Assembly: GCA_033977485.1 (NCBI GenBank)
Contig: CM066984.1
Span: 50,623,100 to 50,687,099, forward strand
DNA: 64,000 nt
From: Hydrangea macrophylla
Taxonomy: Eukaryota > Streptophyta > Magnoliopsida > Cornales > Hydrangeaceae
Direction: 5' to 3'
Shown in pieces: positions 54,089-63,148 of the stretch. Every line of letters starts with the position of its first letter. Positions within the stretch are counted from its first letter, which is position 1. The notes beneath the pieces are model-generated. The model did no database searches, was not told the DNA's origin, and worked only from the letters and a program-made list of their open reading frames with translations. Position numbers and translations under genes: made by a program.

Positions 54089-56250
54089 CCCCTCTTTCCC
54101 AATTCGAAACCCATAAAACAAAAATTGAGGCGAATGAGGCCAGAATGGGCACTTAAAGTGAAAGAGGAGGTTGAAAAACAATTAAAAGCTGGATTCTTGA
54201 TGGTCACCGAGTATCCCGAGTGGATTGCCAACATTGTACCTATCCCAAAGAAGGATGGTCGTGTTAGGGTTTGCGTTGACTTTCGAGATTTAAACAAGGC
54301 AAGCTCTAAAGACAATTTCCCGTTACCCCACATCGACGTGTTGGTCGATAACACTGTGGGACATGAGCTTCTATCTTTCATGGATGGATTCTCTGGGTAC
54401 AATCAAATCCTCATGGCACCCGAGGATAGGGAGAAAACCACGTTCATCACTCCATGGGGGACATATTGCTATAGGGTTATGCCATTCGGACTTAAGAATG
54501 CAGGTGCGACATATCAAAGGGCTACCACCACTTTACTGCACGACATGATCCACATGGAGGTGGAAGTGTATGTGGATGATATGATTATGAAATCCAAAGA
54601 GAGGGGAGGGCACCAAAAGGTTTTGAGAAAGTTCTTTGAAAGATTGAGAGAATTCAAAATGAGACTGAACCAACAGAAATGTACCTTCGGAGTTACCACA
54701 GGAAAGTTGTTAGGGTTCCTTATTACCCAAAGGGGGATCGAAGTAGACCCAACCAAAATAAAAGCCATAACCAAAATGAACCCACCAAAAAATGAGAAAG
54801 AACTGAGAGGGTTGTTGGGGAGAATACAGTTCATCAGCCGCTTCATTTCCAAACTCACCCTAACCTGCGACCCATTGTTCAAACTGCTTAGAAAAGGAGA
54901 AAAATTCAAATGGGACACTCTTTGCCAACAAGCCTTCGACAAGATCAAAACCTACCTCCAAAACCCACCTCCAAAACCCACCTGTTCTATCACCACCCTC
55001 ACCTGGGAGACCCCTACTACTTTATCTCTCCGTATCCGAAGATTCGATGGGGTGTATGTTGGCCCAAGAAGGAGAAGAGGGGCACGTGGAGAAGGCCATT
55101 TATTACTTGACCAAAAGAATGATCGGATATGAGTTGAAGTACTCACCCTTGGAAAAAGCCTGTTGGGCCTTGGTTTGGTGTACCCGTCGCCTTCGCCACT
55201 ACATGCTAGCCTTCCCTGTAATCCTGATATCCCGAATGGACCCACTATAATACCTATTCGAAAAACCCATCTTGACCAGTAGGATTTCCCGTTGGACCAT
55301 GATGCTGGCTGAGTTCGATATCAAATATGTCACCGCCAAGTCTGTAAAAGGAAGGGCTGTCGCTGAGTTTTTGGCCGACCTCGCTATAGAATCCAAGGGC
55401 AAAGGAGAATTCAAGTTCCCGGATGAAGGAATAATGGAGGTTAATGAGTTATGGAAAATGTACTTCGATGGAGCAGCCAACCAATTAGGTTATGGAGTTG
55501 GAATCATTCTCATAGCACCTGATGGGACCCCTACCCCATTGGCCGTTAAGCTCAAGTATAACTCTACCAACAATACCGCGGAATACGAAGCATGCATAAT
55601 TGGGATGGAAGCAGCCTTGTCTTTCAAAGTCAGACGGATTGATGTCTTCGGAGATTCCAATTTGATCATATCCCAAGTCCGAGGAGATTGGAAGGTAAAA
55701 CATGAGAAGCTGAGACCCTACCATGACTATCTGGAAAGTCTGAAGGCACAATTCCAAAAGATTTCCTTTTACTACCTCCCCCGTGAAGAAAACCAACTAG
55801 CTGACTCCTTAGCTACCCTGGCCTCGATGATCCAAATCCCCTCCAAAACAGCCATGATCCTGCTGTCCATAGAAGTGAGGAATCGACCACCATTTGAAAT
55901 GATCTCGGCCATAGAAAGAGACAATTAAGTGCCTTGGTATGAAGATGTGTGAAAGTTCATCAAAGGAGGAGAATACCCCAAAGGAGCCTCGGAAAAGGAC
56001 AGAAAGGCAATTCGGCGGTTCGCCGCTCAATTTGTGATCTATACAGATAAGCTATGGAAGAAATCCTATACCGGGTACAATCTAGAGTGCCTATATGGAA
56101 AGGAAGCTAAGAGAATGATGGAGGAAATACATGAGGGAGTGTGTGGGCCCCACATGAGTGGGCACATGCTAGCGAAGAAGATCATCCGACAGGGATACTA
56201 TTGGACAACCTTGGACAAAGACTGTTGTGAATATGTTAGAAGGTGTTAGA
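54089..56250 (+). pseudogene. Element B RT, RNase H, archaeal RNase H and integrase finger, broken
   Basis: RT resumes after C (RMRPEWALKVKEEVEKQL) with SFMDGFSGYNQ and VEVYVDDMIM intact. A tandem 13-bp duplication (CTCCAAAACCCAC, 54956-54981) shifts the frame by one. The degenerate RNase H follows at about 55000-55270, then the archaeal-type RNase H at 55450-55830 with YFDGAAN, NTAEYEA, GDSN and ADSLA. The finger has PHMSGHML and RRC.KC. Stops: TAA 55248, TAA 55926, TGA near 55950 (Trp in D) and TAG 56247. Confidence 0.88.
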
Positions 56251-56592
56251 AATGCCAGATTCATGCAAATCTAATGCACACTCCGCCGTCACAGCTCTAT
56301 AGCATGACCACCCCTTGGCCGTTTTCCGTATGGGGGATCGACATCATTGGTGAGATAGTTCCAAGGGCTTTCAATGCGCATCGGTACATAATCGTGGCGA
56401 TTGATTATTTTACAAAGTGGGTACAGGCAGCCTCGTACGCAACCCTGAAAGCTAAAGATGTGGTGAGTTTCATCGAGAAAAACATAATCTGCAGGTATGG
56501 GGTCCCGTGGAGCGGCTTATCTCATGGACCTGGACGGGGTTGAATTTAAACAACCAATTAACCTCGATCGCCTCAAGAAGTATTTTGCTTGA
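56251..56592 (+). pseudogene. Element B integrase with a large internal deletion
   Basis: The core begins TTPWPFSVWGIDIIGEIV (first catalytic Asp) and runs to ICRYGVP, then jumps near 56505 to the extreme C-terminus (LMDLDGVEFKQPINLDRLKKYFA, stop 56590-56592). Against D about 190 residues are missing, including the second Asp and the Glu, and the frame changes at the junction. Confidence 0.88.
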
Positions 56593-56611
56593 AACCTTTC
56601 TTTTCAACGCC

Positions 56612-56880
56612 TTCTACCTTGATGAACTACGCTTGACCTGATTCCCGCTAGGGGATACGTAGGCAACCTACTTGGTTCGGTCACTTAAATAAAACCGCCC
56701 GAGCGGCGTCTTCCTTCAAACCTTGAGCCGAACTACTGCAGGCCTGATACCCATTCGGGGTTAAGTAGGCGGGCTCTGAAAAGCCTTCGGCCCAACCAAA
56801 AAAAAAAAAAAAAAACCTGTGCTAAACTAGGGGCAAACTGGCATTTTCAAAGCCCTAAAACCAGGGGCAAACTTCGTTTG
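56612..56880 (+). repeat. B post-pol module: two-stem hairpins and PPT-like motifs
   Basis: Hairpins GAACTACGCTTGACCTGATT...GGGGATACGTAGGC (56624-56664) and a decayed copy (56730-56771), then an A-run of about 18 and two PPT-like motifs (CTAGGGGCAAAC 56827-56838, CCAGGGGCAAAC 56861-56872). Same order and sense as in D and G1, directly after the integrase stop. Confidence 0.75.
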
Positions 56881-57227
56881 CTAGCCGAAGAACCCAGATA
56901 CAAGACCCTCCTTTGGATCACCTGGTTATGAAAATTAGTACTATAAAGGAACAAATGAGAATTCATGGCATAGAAAGAGTAAAGCTTAAAAAAAAAAAAA
57001 AAAAAGAGCCAAGTAAAGACATTGAAAGGAGAATTCTTCATAAAAGATTAATCGAAGGGGTGAACACTTTGATTAAACATTTTAGAACTTTATAACAGCA
57101 CTTTTTGAAGAAAACAAGGAAAGTCACATTCAAAAGCGTAAACAAAGAGTAGGCAGGGTCTGTCAGAAAGTTTTGTAAAATGGCAAGCTCTTTCCTATTT
57201 TCGTCTACTTTATTATGCATATGTCTG
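56881..57227. other. Element B interval between hairpin module and antisense gene
   Basis: AT-rich, with a second A-run at about 56988-57005. No ORF is supported. It may hold the 3' UTR of the antisense gene. Confidence 0.4.
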
Positions 57228-57788
57228 TCAAGCTCGCTTCGCAACCAAGGCTTGGATCTCTAGGAGATACTCGGTAGTAGGCACAGTCAGAGCAGGAACC
57301 CTCGGGAATGGAGAAGCCATTCTGTTGTGCCAAGCCTCCATGAAAGCCTTCACAATAGAAGGGCGCAAAGGGGACCCCCTGGTGAAATCAGCAGTCACGG
57401 ATTCAGTAGCATCTTGCAAAAGTCCAAACTGACGGACGACTCGGTCAGGAATGTAGAAAGTAGTGGCATGCAAACCCGGCAGCCAGAGGCCAGGTCGCCC
57501 ATGAAGGCGTACAGCAACAGAGCGATAGATCCACGACGGACAAACCCAGCAGATGTCACTAGAAGAGAGGCCCTGAAGCCAACCAAGCCACGCATCAGCA
57601 GACTGAAACAAGCTATGAATCTCCATGCGATCATAAGGAAGTGACCCATGGAGATGGGAAGCATGTATGAAGAGGTCCAAACGCTCCATGAGCCAAATTT
57701 GCAAAACAAAAGGTGCCCCAGCGGATAACATGACCCCAGTAGCATGGGCGTGGCCCAATCCAATTAGAGTTTTGCCAAGGACCAGCAT
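57228..57788 (-). pseudogene. Element B antisense DUF7745-like fragment, cut by E
   Basis: About 186 codons on the strand opposite to B, homologous to the C-terminal half of the D antisense ORF: SAGAPFVLQIWLMERLDLF against LSGAPLVLQAWLYERLQLW, DICWVCPSWIYRSVAVRLHG against DICWIVRRWGLYAITTSLRG, and FYIPDRVVRQFG against FYHPRRLARQYG. The apparent ATG at the right edge uses a base of the E LTR, so the true N-terminal part lies beyond E. No internal stop. Confidence 0.75.
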
Positions 57789-57888
57789 GTAATACCCTGT
57801 ATTTTTGTAATATATTATATAACTAAGACATTGTATGTTTCTTTTAATACTTATATGAGCTTGGCCTTACCCTTGGTATAATTTGGAT

Positions 57889-58004
57889 ACCAATCGATTG
57901 GCAAGTATACCAATCGATTGACTTGCTTTGGATACCAATCGATTGAACTTTATCTCAATCGATTGATTGTATCAATCGATTGACACTTATGTCAATCGAT
58001 TGAA
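57889..58004. repeat. Promoter-proximal CAATCGATTGA array in E LTR
   Basis: Six copies of the palindromic word TCAATCGATTGA or ACCAATCGATTGG in 116 bp, ending 60 bp before the TATA box. Confidence 0.88.
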
Positions 58005-58063
58005 GGCAGCTGGGCAAATTCTTTTGCTCTGGCTGGGGAGAAGCCACGTGAACACTCTCTCCT

Positions 58064-58071
58064 TATATATA
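58064..58071 (+). promoter_or_regulatory. Element E TATA box
   Basis: TTATATATACC, 15 bp after a CCACGTG G-box (58043-58049). Confidence 0.65.
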
Positions 58072-58501
58072 CCAGCCCTTTTCCTGCGTTTTTCCCTTTA
58101 GAAAAATCAGAGAGAGTGAAAGGGAGGGTTTTGTGGGTGTGTTATATATATATACACTCATATATATATACTCACATATATACATACATACACTCACACA
58201 CACACAGAGATGGACTGAGACGAGAAGAAGAAGGAGAAGAAGACCAGAAAGAAGAGGAGAAGAAGGAGAAGAAAGAGAAGAGAGAAGGCAGAGAACTAGA
58301 GAGAGAGAGAGGAAGACCACCATTGAAGCTCAAGCTTCAAAACACAACCAAACACGCCCTTAACGTCTAAGGTGAGTTCTAAACTCACTTGGTAGCCTTA
58401 CATTGATGTTATGACATGTTTGAATGAAGAAATGGAAGAGAAACCACGTATTTCCCGTTTATATATTGCTGGGCAGTCTTCTCTGTGAAGAAGATGAAGT
58501 G

Positions 58502-58712
58502 TCAATCGATTGACATCTATACCAATCGATTGACATCTTTCAGGTTCCAATTGATTGAATCTTTATCAATCGATTGACATGGATTGTGATCCAATCGATT
58601 GAACTTTTTATCAATCGATTGACACTACTTTTATACCAATCGATTGAACCTTCTTCCAATCGATTGACACTACTTTTATACCAATCGATTGACATCTATA
58701 CCAATCGATTGG
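58502..58712. repeat. Downstream CAATCGATTGA array in E LTR
   Basis: Nine copies of the same 12-bp word in 210 bp, this time in the transcribed part of the LTR, after the GA-rich leader and the donor-like site. Confidence 0.88.
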
Positions 58713-59038
58713 CAGTTACAGTTTACTGTTTTACTTGTTTAGATAATGTAATAACTGTTTAGTTGTTTATTTACTGTTCAGTATTTCCCAGCATGCTTTA
58801 TTATTGTAATACAGACATGATAATGAGTTAATGCAGCATAGGATCGTAGTAATAACAAGACTATCGAATAATGTTTAAAATGTTAAATAACGGAATAGTT
58901 GTGAATCCTTTGGAGTTAACGTTCATTTCATTCATAGTAGTCGGGCCACATTGGGATTGTCATGTATCGATAATAGAGTTGAACTTAAGTAGGTTTGCTA
59001 AGATTCGGGAATCTTGCGTGGGCGGGCTTTGGTCGATC

Positions 59039-59370
59039 ATATGTTCTTAAAAGCGGTAGACAGACGAAGGTGTCTATGACTTGCGGTGAACCGGACCAAT
59101 TGCCCTAAGATAGCCAGATGATCTAATCATATGTTCTTAAAAGCGGTAGACAGACGAAGGTGTCTATGACATGCGGTGGACCGTGATCACTGGTAGACGT
59201 CGCTAAGTCGTGGCATAGAATGATGTACTGTTGTTTAAAGCGTTATATCCCTGACATGCGGTGAACTGTGCATATGTTCTTAAAAGCGGGGGATGGACTA
59301 ACGTGGTATCCATGACATGCGGTGAACTGTGCATATGTTCTTAAAAGCGGTGGATGAGCAATGGTGTGTT
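59039..59370. repeat. CATATGTTCTTAAAAGCGG repeats in E LTR
   Basis: Four copies of CATATGTTCTTAAAAGCGG followed by a GACATGCGGTGAACCG-like half, at uneven spacing of about 60-140 bp. Confidence 0.75.
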
Positions 59371-59570
59371 ATAGAGTTGAACTACTGTCGAGTCTGTTCC
59401 CTATCTAGACATGTTATCGGTCTTAAAATGAGTAAGACATTAGTAATCGGATAATTGGGTTGATTAAAGGAGTTACCCTCACAGAATTCTAATTTGATTA
59501 CGGTTTATAACTTGTAATAATATCAATAGTCGATACCCTGTTAGTATCTAACTCACTCGGCTTTCATTAA

Positions 59571-59753
59571 GCTGACGGCGTTTATGCCGCTGGACATTTC
59601 TACGTTCCAGCGCATCCTGGTTATGACTACACAGGTGAAGGGCTTGCAGAAGAAGACTACTATGCCAGTGACGGAGATCCTGTGGAGAATTTCCCCGACG
59701 GAGGTCAGACCGAAGGAGACTACTACGCCGAGGATTACCCTTATGCCAATTGA
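59571..59753 (+). other. Acidic, Tyr-rich open frame inside E LTR
   Basis: Sixty codons from just after a TAA (59568) to TGA 59751-59753, without ATG at the start. The translation is strongly biased to Asp, Glu, Gly and Tyr with repeated DYYA/DYT motifs, ending EDYPYAN. Such order is unusual in an AT-rich LTR. It could be a last exon reached by splicing from the donor at 58369, a captured gene end, or chance. Confidence 0.4.
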
Positions 59754-60072
59754 AGACTGGACTAGAATTGTAGCTAATTGCCTTTACCGTTTTAGAACAC
59801 TTTTGTAGTCAGGCATATGTTGCCTTGGCATTTGTACTTCCGCTGCCTTATATTTGATTCGAGACTCTGATATGTAATAGTTCGTAACTTCTGTTGACTT
59901 TATGTTGCTTTGTGATTAGAACCTAGACTTCATTGTTGTTACACTATTACTTCTTATTGCTTAGTACTGCGTGGTGTGGACAATCATGTGACTTCACCCG
60001 TCATTCCCTATGGACCCATAAAGGAAATTTATTTTTCTCTATTTATGCCGTTCCGGGTCGTGATAGGATTTT

Positions 60073-60085
60073 TAGTATCAGAGCC
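60073..60085 (+). other. Element E primer binding site
   Basis: TAGTATCAGAGCC, one base from the usual TGGTATCAGAGCC; the change would weaken Met-tRNA priming. Confidence 0.75.
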
Positions 60086-60203
60086 TAGGTTGTATACCTT
60101 TCTGCTCACAGATTGTCCCACACCATCTGGTCCTAGAACCTTGAGATTCTATAGATGAGTATTAAGATTAGTTCTGACTTAAGGTAGTCCCTTTTCAGGT
60201 AGC

Positions 60204-61138
60204 ATGGCACCGCCGCTGTTCGTTCCAGACGAGTTCGGAGGACACTATGTGTATGAGAGTAGTATTGCGCCAGCAGATCCAGAGTACTATGCCTGGAAGG
60301 TTAGATAGAGAGCTATTGCAGAGACAGAGCGAGACACGCATATCGAGCAGCAGAGATTTGGGACCCAGGACCCAGAAATGATATGTCGGGAGATGATCTA
60401 CCACAAGGAGACCTTTAAACGCATCGAGGAGGATTCTCTATTGATGTTACGAGACCGTTCTTCATACCAGGTTCTACTTGCACAGGTTAGAGCAGCACCT
60501 CCACCCCCACCAGAAGAGGACATGGCTGATGCCCCCCCAGCAGATGAGGATCCGGAGGATGATGATGAGAGCGATGACGACAATGAGCCAGAGGATGACG
60601 ACGAGGAGATGGAGGATGAAGAGGAAGAGGACACCGATGACGAGGAGCCAGAGCATGATCCGGAGGAGGAGGACCCCGTGGACCCAGCCGGTATGGACGT
60701 GCCAGTTGGCGTAGATATTGTGGTTGCAGAGGGTTATCCGATAGAGGAAGAGGAGGTAGCCGCAGGTGATGACGCAGGTGATGATGCAGTAGTACCAGTC
60801 TTACCAGGAGGAGTTATAGCACAGGTAGCAGCTGAGTGGGCCGCAGAGATGGCTGCACATCCCCATGGATTCGAGATCGGAGCACCGGAGTTGGCACAGG
60901 CTATGGTACAGGCTGAGGCACTTGCAGCCGCATTTGATGCAGCCCAGGCTGACATGGCTGCTGATGCAGGAGATTTGGGAGCTGTTGTGGAGCATGATGG
61001 ACCCGAGCTGATCGAGGAGGTTTGTGATAGAGGATGAGGACATGATGGATGATGATGACATGGATGAGGATGATGTTTTGTCTGAGGTTGCCCCAGAGGA
61101 CGAGGCTTCTATCTATGGATCCGATGTGGACAACTTTT
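60204..61138 (+). pseudogene. Extra acidic 5' ORF of element E, broken
   Basis: Starts MAPPLFVPDEFGGHYVYESS at 60204. TAG at 60306-60308, then open to about 61017, where a frame change is needed to reach the natural-looking end at TGA 61136-61138 (GSDVDNF). About 310 residues: a short conserved-looking N-terminus, a helical stretch, PPPPPEED, a long run of Asp/Glu, then an Ala-rich helical part (AAEWAAEMAAHPHG) and a second acidic tail. No family recognised. It precedes gag by 400 bp and is in another frame. It could bind basic proteins such as histones; that is inference from charge only. Confidence 0.6.
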
Positions 61139-61537
61139 GAGTCCAGTACCTTTAGGACTTAGACTTTTACGTTTGACTTTAGGACATGTTGTCCACTTAC
61201 TTTTGACGCTTACATAGACAGCTATTGACCGTAGCCTTTTGGTATAGGTAGCCACCAGTAGTGGTTTTGTGTATATCTTTCTTTTGTTTAGATCTTGTAT
61301 AGGATCATGTACTACGCGGTACACAGATGATCTATTGTGTACTCCGCTGTACATCTTTTGGGTATATATATATGGCAGATCGTTTCTCTTGGTTATTTCT
61401 GTTATCATCTCATTGTTATGTTATGGTTGTGATTTTGATTCATGTTATGATTTCTGTTATTTAAGTATGATCATTTCCCCGAGAAGATTGTCAGCTAATC
61501 GTTAGATCCTTCATAAGTACACCTCACACGGATCACT
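61139..61537 (+). other. Spacer between extra ORF and gag in E
   Basis: T-rich non-coding DNA; nothing else supported. Confidence 0.5.
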
Positions 61538-62647
61538 ATGGTGGGACCCACAAGGAACCAAGCACGACTGGGAGCACCCATTCCCGAGGGTATGGACCCA
61601 ACTGGAGTCTTCGAAGCTTTCATGCAACGGATGGAGCACATCGGTGATACCTACAATCATGCCACCAACGACAATGGCAACAACCACTTTGTCCCTCCAA
61701 GGCAGACAGGCGATAAACTGTTGGAACGATTTCGTGGCCTGCGACCCGAGAAGTTCGACGGCATGGCGGAGTCCTGGAAAGCAGAGCAATGGATACGAGA
61801 GTTGGAGCTAATCTTTGAAGCCCTGGAGTGCAGTGAGCTTGACAAGAGACGCCTAGCCGCATTTCAACTAACTTACTCCGCCGCGGACTGGTGGGAGGCC
61901 GAGAGAGCCACGATTGGGATTGACGCTGCAAGGAGAATGCCTTGGGAAGCATTCAAGACTCGATTTCTCGAGAAGTATTTCCCTGAGGACGAAAGAGACC
62001 AACAAGAGAGGAATTTCCTGAGTCTAACCCAAGGAAACTGGACAGTCAGGGAGTATACTACACAATTCGAGCGACTTTCCCGTTTCGCTCCGCATATGAT
62101 AGACACCTCCGTCAAGAAGGTCAAGCGATTCCACCAAGGACTCAACCCACACCTCCGGCACATGATGATAGGCCATCTGGGCCAGTCGTTTGAAGGGATT
62201 GTCCGTCTTGCTTCAAGTTTGGAAAAGGATGCTTACCCTGTGCAAGGACCACAAGTGAATCGACCTCTACCCAGGACCTTCCAACCAAGGAACTTTCCCG
62301 CGCAATCATCAAGGAACAATCAAGGATGGAAACCCCAGACCAACAACTATCAGGGAACCAAGCGCACATGGGATGGGACAAGGAAGCCCCAAGCTAATTT
62401 TCCTCGACAACAGAATCAACAGCGAGGACCACCTCAGGCACAGCCCGTCGCCCAGCGACAAAACACTGATGGATGTTTTAACTGTGGAGTACCCGGACAT
62501 ATTGCAAGGTATTGCACAGCCCCCAAGACCAACCGCCGTAATGACCTCGTCTGCCGCAACTGTAACAAGCCTGGTCATATAAGCAAGGATTGTCGAGCAC
62601 CACGTGGAGGCTACTATGGAGCGCCTACTCAAGGACAGCAAGGATAG
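61538..62647 (+). CDS. Element E gag
   Basis: 369 residues from ATG 61538 to TAG 62645-62647. The Retrotrans_gag core spans about residues 50-225: FRGLRPEKFDGMAESWKAEQ, DWWEAERATIG, FLEKYFPEDERDQQ. A basic Asn/Gln/Pro-rich segment is followed by two zinc knuckles, CFNCGVPGHIARYC and CRNCNKPGHISKDC. It forms the particle shell and binds RNA. Protease follows in the same frame after the TAG. Confidence 0.9.
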   Translation: MVGPTRNQARLGAPIPEGMDPTGVFEAFMQRMEHIGDTYNHATNDNGNNHFVPPRQTGDKLLERFRGLRPEKFDGMAESWKAEQWIRELELIFEALECSELDKRRLAAFQLTYSAADWWEAERATIGIDAARRMPWEAFKTRFLEKYFPEDERDQQERNFLSLTQGNWTVREYTTQFERLSRFAPHMIDTSVKKVKRFHQGLNPHLRHMMIGHLGQSFEGIVRLASSLEKDAYPVQGPQVNRPLPRTFQPRNFPAQSSRNNQGWKPQTNNYQGTKRTWDGTRKPQANFPRQQNQQRGPPQAQPVAQRQNTDGCFNCGVPGHIARYCTAPKTNRRNDLVCRNCNKPGHISKDCRAPRGGYYGAPTQGQQG

Positions 62648-63148
62648 GTTAGGGTGAATGCCATCATCCCTGACAATGCAGGGTATAATGCAGAGGAACA
62701 GCAAAACTTGGAAGGTACACTCATTTTATTTCACTGTCAAGTTAGAGCTTTGTTTGATACCGGTGCCGCCCGTTCTTTTATAGCTATTAAGATGGTACGT
62801 GATTTGGGATTGTTACCCCTAACACTTGAGCCGACCCTTAATGCCGTTTTGCCCTTGGGAGTATCCGTTAAGTTAGGTAAGGTGTGCAAGGATTGTCCCT
62901 TGACACTAGAGGATAGGAATCTCCCAGCAGACTTGATAGTCCTATCAATGTCTGAGTTCAACGTGATCCTAGGAATGGATTGGCTTACTAAGTATGGCGC
63001 TAACCTGGATTGTGTTAGTCGGACCATTGTCTTTTCGACGCCTGGTTGCCCGCAGATCAGATTTCAGTGCCAACCGTTGAGCGACATGTTTATCACGAGC
63101 TGCCTAGCCACGATTAAGACTTCAAGCACGGAGCTTACTATCACCTAG
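62648..63148 (+). CDS. Element E protease
   Basis: Continues the gag frame after the TAG. Aspartic protease with ALFDTGAARSFI (DTG intact), then FNVILGMDWLTKYGANLDC, typical of the chromovirus gag-asp protease. It ends at TAG 63146-63148, after which RT continues in the same frame. Confidence 0.88.
   Translation, partial: VRVNAIIPDNAGYNAEEQQNLEGTLILFHCQVRALFDTGAARSFIAIKMVRDLGLLPLTLEPTLNAVLPLGVSVKLGKVCKDCPLTLEDRNLPADLIVLSMSEFNVILGMDWLTKYGANLDCVSRTIVFSTPGCPQIRFQCQPLSDMFITSCLATIKTSSTELTIT

Larger units (their letters stand above)
35215..57787 (+). mobile_element. Tat/Ogre-type element B, 3' end not in window
   Basis: 5' LTR 35215-37980, Arg-type primer site, gag, protease, G-patch-like linker, RT, two RNases H, a truncated integrase, hairpin module and an antisense DUF7745-like fragment. 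Interrupted by C within RT and by E within the antisense gene; the remainder and the 3' LTR must lie beyond the window. Candidate left target duplication is GCTGA (35210-35214). Gag-pro carries seven in-frame stops, most of which fit C-to-T change, and integrase has a large deletion: a dead copy. Confidence 0.9.
57788..60065 (+). repeat. Element E 5' LTR
   Basis: About 2.28 kb, TGTAATACCCTG to GGGTCGTGATA; the expected end would be GTGACA, so a C-to-T change is likely. Palindromic arrays 57889-58004 and 58502-58712, a G-box CCACGTG at 58043-58049, TATA box 58064-58071, a TA/CA-rich then GA-rich transcribed region 58090-58310, a donor-like AAGGTGAGT at 58369-58377, repeats at 59039-59370 and a small ORF at 59571-59753. 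No second LTR is in view to confirm the end. Confidence 0.82.

Noticed and set aside
58116..58370. Lys/Glu/Arg-rich ORF in two frames
   Set aside because: Simple GA-rich sequence of the transcribed LTR; composition alone explains it.
60398..60634. Ser-rich minus-strand ORF
   Set aside because: Mirror image of the Asp/Glu codon runs of the acidic ORF.
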